Positions 56,233-64,000 of a stretch of DNA of 64,000 nt are shown piece after piece. A program made the translations under genes and the position numbers. The notes under the pieces were generated by a model, which ran no database searches, was not told the DNA's origin, and worked only from the letters and a program-made list of their open reading frames with translations. Source of the stretch: Glandiceps talaboti (Eukaryota > Hemichordata > Enteropneusta > Spengelidae); NCBI RefSeq assembly GCF_964340395.1, contig NC_135556.1:10057001-10121000 (forward strand), read 5' to 3'. Every line of letters begins with the position of its first letter. Position 1 is the stretch's first letter.

Positions 56233-59200
56233 GTAAGTATTATTGTCACCATTATTCCAAACGTTGGTAGTTTATTATAATAATTACCAACTGGATGAGA
56301 CATGTTTAAACTAATGAAGTGGTCATAGGAGATAATTTGTTTTTAGTAATAATAGTTTTTGTGTGGGGCGTTTAATTATTTGCGATGGGAAATGTGAGTG
56401 GGCATACCAAGCAAAATATAGTCCATGCTGCTTGCAAACGGAGTCATTCGAGACTCGATTCTGACAATTGTCCCTACTTTCTCCGTCCTGCAAAGAGACA
56501 GCTGTGAGACCTGGGCTAACCAATAAAGAATTAACACACTCTGTGGTCAAATATTAACAATAAATCGACGATTTACTATAGTAATAATTACTAGCTGCAA
56601 TAATTTATAGCTTTTATTGTGATTTTGAGAGTTTATAAATTATTGATATTATCCATTTTTGTGCTTTTTTTCGTCCCAGTGTTGTTTCCAGTTAAACATT
56701 GAAACGAAAAACAGAAGAAAAAACCTCAAAATCACAACAAACGCTACATTTATTGAAGCTAGTAATTAATTTTACCTTGCCTTGACTACAAAAGTCCCAG
56801 TTCAGATGATCAAAATCACAAGTCCAACCGTAATATCAAGGCTTACTTACATATGCAATCGATTGCTATATGTAATAGTTGATAGCTGGATGCTTTAATT
56901 CTTTTGTAATTGGTGTGAAAACATTTTGCTGGTGCACTCAAAATAGGCTGGTTACATTGATTTTTGCTGGACGGTGTTGAAGAGGGGAGGGAGAGTTGTC
57001 CGAATCAAGTCCCAAATTACTCCATCTGCAAGCAAGCAGGACTAGATGTAACCAAAATAGAAATGATGAACCCCGGGCCCCTCCGTGTCCTGTCAAAAAC
57101 ATTAATCAAGCAAACCCTTTGTAGCCAAAGCAAAACATGAAAATGTAGAAGGATGTAGTCGAAGTATAGTGCAAAACATTAGAATTAGACAATATATGAC
57201 ACATTGTCAAGTATTTGTGGTCATATAGTCTGTTTTGCAGCTTGAGTGAATGTTATGGTAGACACGAAGTGACAATAGACAAGACATATGTTGAATCTAG
57301 TGACTTGAAATACAAATGTATATTTCTATATTTCTATAGCCATTAACAAGGGTATGGGTGGTTTTTATACCAAAAATCCATGTGGACAAAATCGATGCAC
57401 AATCTCAGGGGCTTTAGATAGGGAGCAACCAACCATAGCAGAGTATGTTGACATGTTGACAGCATCAAGCAGGCCTACATTGTACATGTAAGCCATTGTT
57501 CCACTGTTCTCAGTAGGCAGGGATTGACATTTAAAGATGGTTTCCCAATGTTACATGATGAACAGTTACATTCTAACAATTCTATTGGGTCTTAAAGTCT
57601 GTGTGGGACAATAATAGTAGCTATTGTTGAACTGTATACAAAGTCACATCTTTATTGTTTCTACCAGAATGCACATCGATACAAACAAGGTATAGCATCC
57701 AGGATCCCTCAGGCATGGCATAAATGGAGAGGCTACACAAAACCCATGCCTAAGCCTGTACATTGGATACCTGAAGAAGGTAGGAGAAACTTGAGTGTGG
57801 ACCAGACCAGTATTGGATTTTTATAGTCAATAGTGTTGTCTTTCAGCACTCCACCTTGAAATGAATAATGTGATACTCCACTGGATTAGCTAAAATTTGT
57901 TTAATAGGGTTCCTTGAATGCCATACATTGTACTTAGGTAATGGCGTACATAATTCTTGACATATGTTTCGCAGTTGTTGATATTGCAACAATCCAAACA
58001 TTTACCTCTAATGCCACAACATGTAATGTCAGGCCATGTTAATTAATGCGCAAGTACTTGAAGTCGTCTAATTTATAAATCCTGACAGTTCAATATATTT
58101 TACAGCGAGTCATACAAAAATACTTGTGCTGTCACTGTCGCACAACTGTGTTTTACAAATCGCTGAGAGATATATCACTAATATGAATACAAATTGTTTA
58201 ACAATTTTGGGAAAAGACTTATTATCCAAGTTAATATCAAATGTCACCTTGTCCTATCAGGTAAATACAGAATAAATGCTAAAACTGGAGAAAGAGAGAT
58301 TATCCAGAATATTCCTATCCCAGTGAAATACCCAAAAGAATCACAATCTGCACTATGGGGAGGAGAAGGGCTAATTGTTGGATTCAAGAAGAAAAATGAC
58401 AATAAAATGAAACCAAGGTAAGTTGCTTGTCTTCACTTGTCTTACCAAAGTGATGATAAGGCCAAATAAAAAAAGTTGTTTGGTTCCGGTTACCCGACCC
58501 TACCTAGTTTTTCATGCTGACCCTAAACTTTTTTTTACGTATTCGAGAAAAATAGTAATAAAATCGCGAAAATCATGAAATCTTGCAAGAAATTGTGGGT
58601 GCGGAAACTGACATCAACTTAAAAAGACAAAATAAAATAGTTCTTCCAATCATAATTGTTGTACATCTGATAGAAATAAACAACACAGAGACCATTTGGA
58701 AACAATGGAAAACCTGAACTAGACACTCACACATGAAAAAAAATGTATATTAAAAATGAAATAAAAAATGTATCTACATGTACCCCACCTATTTTAAAAT
58801 TGAATGTAATCAAAACCAAACAATTTTTTTTTAAAACCTAATGAAAATGAAAAAAAAAAATACCTTAGAATATATTCCTTTATTAGGTAACCCAAGAGCT
58901 GGACGCAACTCAGTGGAAAATGTTATCAACACTGAGAATTTCGTGAAATGCATGGTTTTAATTAAATAGGCCATTACTCACTTATTTATTTGATATTTGT
59001 AATAAAATTGAAATTAATTGAAAGGAATTTTCATCATCTTTCTATTAATGTGAATGGTTCATGTATTTTTTTCACCAAGCGAAGTCAAGTCTCATTCCTT
59101 TCCCTGTCATTTGGGTCAACATTTGGTGTAGTGTCCAAAACTTAGGAAGAGGTTTTCATTGACTTTCAACCAGATGTGTCTATTATGTCAGTATAAATGT

Positions 59201-62200
59201 TGTACTTCAAATGTAATGTGAATCAATGAGTTTATGATAAAAACATGAAATGGTCGATTCTCCACATTCGTGAAGTCCCAGTGTTCCAGTGTGGTTTGAA
59301 AGTTGTGCTATTTCCATTATACACTAAATAACTATAATTAGTACAACTGAACTGAGGTTCAGCATGCTATAGGCATCAAGTTTTGTCTATGTATATGTAT
59401 GTGTGTGTGTGTGTGGATGTATGTGTGAGTGTGTGTGTGCATGTGAACAACTTAAAGTGAGAAATGGCTGATCAATTGATTTCAAATGTGATAGGGACAA
59501 ATTGCTTATGGTGTGTAGATGAAAAATTGTTAAAATCAAAGCGATCTGATCAGTGGTTTTCAAGTTCTCTCCAAAAGAGTGATTTTCTGTCAAAATAGGT
59601 CATCTTTATAGTGGAAGTATGGTCTAATGTTACATACATTTTTGTAATCACTTGGCTAAGTTCATGGGATGATCCATTATCCTGTAGGGGTGTTTTCATG
59701 TTTGAGGTGTGTTTCTCTCATTGTATGTATATGTTAGACATTGGATTTCAGTTGTGCATATTGCCATTGACAGTATTTTTCTAAATAAGATATCATGCAG
59801 GAATAGGCTAGTGTGCTAGTATGTTGATCATTCCTGGTAACAGAAGGGGAAAATCTGGTAAAACTTGCATAGATTTCCTTAGAGTATAACATAATTTAGA
59901 TAGGTAACCCCAGTAAATACCATGGCAACTGTGGTAAATTTTGCCTACTTATTTTGTCATAGTACCTCGTACTCAGATACATCTTTTCAATGATATTTCT
60001 GTCTTGAACGCACCTCTTTTCTTTCAGCATTGTAGATAATCAATTTAATAACTGTTTTCTTACAGGTTTCGTAAAGTTTGGAAGCCTCAGCTTTTCCAGA
60101 AATCGTTTTATAGTGAAATATTAGACAGGACTATAGGACCAATAACAGTGACCAGATCAACAGTAAATCAAATTGATGAGTGTTATGGATTTGATTTTTA
60201 TATTCTTAAGGTGAGGAACTTTGTTTCAAAATTGTTTTTGTGCTTGGAATTAATCCCAGTGATTTCCTTGTTTATACAGACAAATACACGCATAAACACA
60301 ATCACACATTTCTACCGAAATCCATGCAGGTTTGGGACTATTATGTTGCATACTCCATACACATCATGTACAAAATGTAGCTGTGGAACTGTCAAGGCTT
60401 TCCCAGTCAGTCCACAGTTACACTGAAGTCACCCAGGCTTGGCTTCATAGCACCTGTAGGTTCTGTGCGAGTAATAAGTCCCCAACTGTTCAAGTAACTA
60501 TCATTACTCCAGGAGACACACCCCCACCCCCTCCCCCCCACCCCCAAATTTGCACACGTCTTGTGAGTCATACAACCTACCCATCGAATCTGTACAACAC
60601 TCACCCTGGGTTTGGGTCGGTCACAGAAAAATCCCCTGTCTCCCGACTACTAATCCTTAGCTCTAACCACTATGTCACAGGGAGCTGGTGTCATGCTCAG
60701 ACCCACTAGTGGTCTGAGTGTCAGGTAAACATGTTGACAAAGGAAAATGTTAATCCCAAAGTTGGTAATTAAAAGTTAAAAAGAAAGCTGGTGCCAATTG
60801 AAAGATTTCTGTGAAATTGGTATCTTCAGTATTTCCTTCACGTATCAACTGAAGATTATCGGCTGTACTTTTTGTATATTATGATTGAAATATTCATATT
60901 AAACTTCACTCAGCTGTAGTTATCATCAGTAATATATTAATTTCTTATGCATTATAGTACTCTGGGCAGTCCCGTTACAAAGAGACAAGTGCACAATTTT
61001 CAGATTGAATACCATGGCATAGTTTGCACCACGGATAAGAGAAAATCTGGCAAAATTACATAAGTTTGTGCCGATGGAAATGAAAGTATGAAAGTTTTAT
61101 GGTCAGTTTTGTTCCAGAAAACTCCAATGTATTGTATTCTCAGGTAAAATCAAAAGAAGAAGAAATCGGCTTACAATGAAATTTTTTCAACTAGAGGTCA
61201 AAATTATAGAAACGTTTAATAAGCCATTTGTAGAATCCAACAGTTCCTGAATACTATGTTAATTGTATAGGAAAATAAAAAGATTGTCAATTTCCATGAA
61301 AACAAGATAGTGAACGTCTAAAATTCTTTTAAGAACCAGAAACAAGCTTTCATATGGCTATTAAAATCTTGAATGAGGCAAGCGCCTTTGATTTCCTAAC
61401 AAATTGGTCCCCAAACATGCACACTGACAGCGGATTGCAATCTTCACATTGTTGTATATTTCAGACTCCAAAAGAAGACTTGAAATCTCAACTAGGGATG
61501 GATTTAAAAAGACACATGCTTTTACAACTTGTTAGGAAAGATACACTCTATCCAGATGACCCTGAAAAGAGAGAAAAGATTTATAGAAGATATCAGGAAT
61601 TCGTGATCCCTGTAAGTAAACTTGACTTGGCTATCAAGGGGAGGCATAGTCTGGATGCTAAAGTGGTCTCCAACTAAGTGGTGGTGTAAATCGTAACAAT
61701 ACCTTATAGGAACTAGACTAGAGGAGGCAGTACTCATGATGGTTGATGTGTAGTCATATGTACAAAGTATACAACAATTTGGGCATTAGTAGTATGGTCT
61801 TTTATTCTGTACATCCAAGGCCATCGGCCCAAAATACATATGTAGTAGCTTAATTGTTAAGGCAGGATATAACTACGAATAAATTAAGTAAATGAAAATG
61901 TTACAAATGAAATTATAAGAAGTTTACATAAATCTCTCTATGTAATTTCATTGCATATAATGTAAATACAGCAAGACATTGAAGAATATGTACATCATCT
62001 AATGGAAGTAAAGTGATAAATTCATCAATTGAAGAAAATTCCGGCATATTTAATACTAAGGATAATGTGCTATCGGCAAACTTACATTGTATATAGACAC
62101 AAGCTAAATCATGCTTGTTGCATGTGGTAGATTTATACTCAAGTCATAGATAGCAGTGCTTTGGACATGTGGATGTAATTCTCGTGTAATCAAAATAGTG

Positions 62201-63478
62201 TAAACAATGAACAAGATTAAATGTGCTTCAACTTGAAAAAACTTGCTGTTAGAAATGCCACCCTACTGTGAGTGTAACTACATGTCCATCACTAACTTAC
62301 ATGTTGCAACAGATTTTAGTTTGTGTCTGTGTTAGTGTGATCATAGTTGACATGCTGTTGTCATAGATAAGTACATGTATGATACATTTTGAGATAAATT
62401 CAGACCTACTTTCAGAAAAAAAATTACAAAGTAAATGGATCACTAGAGCAACTTTTGAAAGATATCTATTTAAAATTGACTCTTTCCAGAAAACAAACTG
62501 CTGAATATTAATGTAATTTCCATAAAAGGGCCTTGCTCAGCCTTTGTAAGTTTGTATGACCAAGTTTCCAAAAGCTTTATTTTTTTTGGTCCATTTCTAT
62601 GAAACTCTATTCTAAGGGTATTGTGGAGTCTGACTTCACTTGTTAGATATTTTCAGTGTTAAAACACATGGTCTGGACAATGAAATTAATAACTTAGTAC
62701 GTTTGGGAGCATGAAGGTGAATACCTCTAGCTTTGCAGTCAGGTCTAGACTGCAAGATACGTCATGTCACTGCCCTCATCGGCCTGCTCTATCCAACATG
62801 ATAAGGGGTTGACCAATGTATGAAGGCACCCAGTCGTCACAGCATTATCTTACAGACTTAGTCAACAGTCTTACATCAGAAAGAATTCATGTATCTGTGT
62901 ATTACAACTTGACAGGAGGAGGAAGCTGAATGGGTTGGTTTAACTCTTCCAGAAGCAGTAAAGAAAGTTAGAAGAATAGAACAAGAGAAGAACCCTATTA
63001 GACCTTTAGTAGATGTTTATACAGAAGAATTAGTTGCTAAACTTAAAGGTAAATATCATTTCATCTTTCTTATCAATCCATGGAGAGCTCTTCATAATCT
63101 TGTAGCATGTTTAATCTAGAGTAATAATGTACAGGTTTCAAAAACTTCTTGCAAGTCCTAGGATTCAAACCATGCATAGTCTCAAAAATGTGCAATAACC
63201 CTGGAAACTGTGTCATTAGCAATTTGAAAATTTCAATTGCATATACAAGTTATTTAGTAGCAACTTGCCTGAGCAGGTAGTCAGTTTTGAAGAAGTGATT
63301 ACGCAACCATGAATGTATGGTGCACAAAGGTTATTTCAGAAGAGAATGGTAGACCACAGATCTTGACATTCAATTCTTTGTGTTTTTCTCACTCTCATGT
63401 TTCATGTCCCCTATGTACAGATCAAAGTCTAGATATTGAAGGCCCAGATGTAGACTTAGAAGAAGACACACCATCAAG
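56188..63478 (+). CDS. MRPL28: Mitochondrial ribosomal protein L28 (bL28m), partial at 3' end
   Basis: Seven exons (56188-56232, 57668-57779, 58261-58417, 60066-60210, 61465-61611, 62916-63048, 63421-63478) join in phase into about 265 residues. MRPL28 is a component of the mitochondrial large ribosomal subunit, imported into the matrix. Conserved family blocks: [12 protein letters not shown] then [77 protein letters not shown] and [18 protein letters not shown]. The N-terminus [15 protein letters not shown] is basic and Ser-rich, as expected of a mitochondrial presequence. The last visible exon ends at a donor (AG|GTAAGA at 63478), so a short terminal exon lies beyond the window. Head to head with the TPR gene; its immediate 5' flank is element G. 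Confidence 0.95.
57668..57779 (+). CDS. MRPL28: MRPL28 exon 2
   Basis: Phase 0 in, 1 out ([32 protein letters not shown]). Aligns with the start of the mature protein. Confidence 0.94.
58261..58417 (+). CDS. MRPL28: MRPL28 exon 3
   Basis: Phase 1 in, 2 out ([36 protein letters not shown]). The strongest family signature. Confidence 0.95.
58458..58841. mobile_element. Non-coding dispersed element (family E), copy 2
   Basis: Matches 14851-15190 along its length (GTTTGGTTCCGGTTACCCG, GGGTGCGGAAACTG, TGTACATCTGATAG, AATGGAAAACCTGAACTAGA). Near-terminal TTGTTTGGTT / AACCAAACAA are inverted. MRPL28 intron 3. Confidence 0.7.
60066..60210 (+). CDS. MRPL28: MRPL28 exon 4
   Basis: Phase 2 in, 0 out ([36 protein letters not shown]). 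Acceptor TTACAG, donor GTGAGG. Confidence 0.95.
60440..60720 (-). mobile_element. Possible tRNA-like SINE relic
   Basis: On the - strand, TGACATAGTGGTTAGAGCTAAGG looks like an A-box head when read in pieces (TAGTGGTTAGAGC) but the B-box is poor, and it is followed by GTCGGGAGACAGGGGATTTT and a C/G-rich tract. Weak call. Confidence 0.3.
61465..61611 (+). CDS. MRPL28: MRPL28 exon 5
   Basis: Phase 0/0, 49 codons ([38 protein letters not shown]). Confidence 0.95.
61795..62120 (-). mobile_element. Possible 5'-truncated LINE 3' end
   Basis: On the - strand, a frame reads [17 protein letters not shown] then a C-terminal [15 protein letters not shown] and a stop, like the last residues of some LINE reverse transcriptases, and ends in GGATGTACAGAATAAAAGA. 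Short and decayed, moderate support. Confidence 0.4.
62916..63048 (+). CDS. MRPL28: MRPL28 exon 6
   Basis: Phase 0 in, 1 out ([33 protein letters not shown]). Confidence 0.95.
63421..63478 (+). CDS. MRPL28: MRPL28 exon 7
   Basis: Phase 1 in, 2 out ([19 protein letters not shown]). Variable acidic C-terminal tail; the gene continues past the window. Confidence 0.85.
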
Positions 63479-63663
63479 GTAAGACTTGAAAAGTACCCAG
63501 GGAACTTTTAACAAAACTATGCAGTATTCATGCGAGACAAACTGAAACAAGAAAAAGTAAAGTTGTGAAGTTAATCATTTCTTTGCTCATGTATTCATTG
63601 TTATGCTCGTACTAAATACTTGATCATATTTGTACTTCACTTCCAAGCAGGGAGGTCAAATTA

Positions 63664-63950
63664 ATAATAATAATAATAATAATCTTTATTTATACTGGAT
63701 AGTTCTTTAAGCATTTAAACACTTGTCTCCCAAGAAGTCCAGTGGGGGCCATCCCTCATGGGTTCAGTGTTAATGCAGGAGGAAACCGGAGTACCCGGGG
63801 AAAACCTGCGTTGTCCGGTAGAGTCAAACTGAACGACACTCTTCTTACTTACAGCGGGGTAAATTTAATCAAACCCTGAATGGGGTTCGAACCCCGACTG
63901 CAGTGGTAAGAGGCAAGTGGTTTAACCACTTGGCCACCGACAACCCTTGA
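63664..63950 (-). mobile_element. tRNA-derived SINE with (ATT)n tail
   Basis: Read on the - strand: A-box TGGCCAAGTGG (63936-63926), B-box GGGTTCGAACCC (about 63895-63884), a central domain with CCCCGGGTACTCCGGTTTCC, and a 3' end AAATAAAGATTATTATTATT. Complete-looking copy, related to 32441-32705. The central GGAGGAAACCGGAG motif occurs in broadly distributed animal SINE cores; which named superfamily is not certain. Confidence 0.75.
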
Positions 63951-64000
63951 GTTTGAGAGGTAGAGAAGTCACTAATTCCTTTGTTCATATACTGTCTATT

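Noticed and set aside
63884-63936. tRNA gene
   Set aside because: A and B boxes are present, but the sequence runs into a SINE body with a simple-repeat tail and does not fold as a complete tRNA.

Overview
The window is animal nuclear DNA. It is AT-rich, with GT-AG introns whose exon phases join cleanly, and it holds LINE and SINE remnants, many foldback/MITE-type repeats and long microsatellites. The gene content (class A GPCRs, a giant TPR protein, a mitoribosomal protein) and the repeats fit a marine invertebrate such as a lophotrochozoan or an invertebrate deuterostome. The species cannot be named from the sequence alone.

Left part (1-12400): three intronless class A GPCR genes lie in tandem on the + strand (1381-2394, 7184-8131, 9100-10125). 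They look like one local expansion of aminergic-type receptors. None has the amine-binding Asp at position 3.32 (Glu, Gln and Thr replace it), and all have DKY in place of DRY. The spacers hold LINE debris and several palindromic elements.

Middle (12412-54334, - strand): one very large gene fills about 42 kb. I joined 49 coding exons, all with matching phases, into about 2189 codons plus a 5'UTR exon. Residues 1-1294 are mostly low-complexity (Ser-rich, acidic, coiled coil, Lys-rich) and include one folded module resembling a TRADD N-terminal domain. Residues 1295-2189 are a long TPR superhelix. The protein is best described as TTC6-like. Its 3' end is not securely found. Introns carry LINE fragments, SINEs, MITE families, minisatellites and a candidate hammerhead ribozyme between two TA tracts (50323-50365).

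Right part (54335-64000, + strand): MRPL28 (mitochondrial large-subunit protein bL28m) is head to head with the TPR gene, and seven exons are visible before the window ends. The space between the two genes is almost entirely two long-TIR palindromic elements, each flanked by a perfect 9-bp target duplication. The second duplication runs into the MRPL28 start codon. Without the insertions the two upstream-most ATGs would be about 230 bp apart, so the pair probably shared a compact bidirectional promoter.
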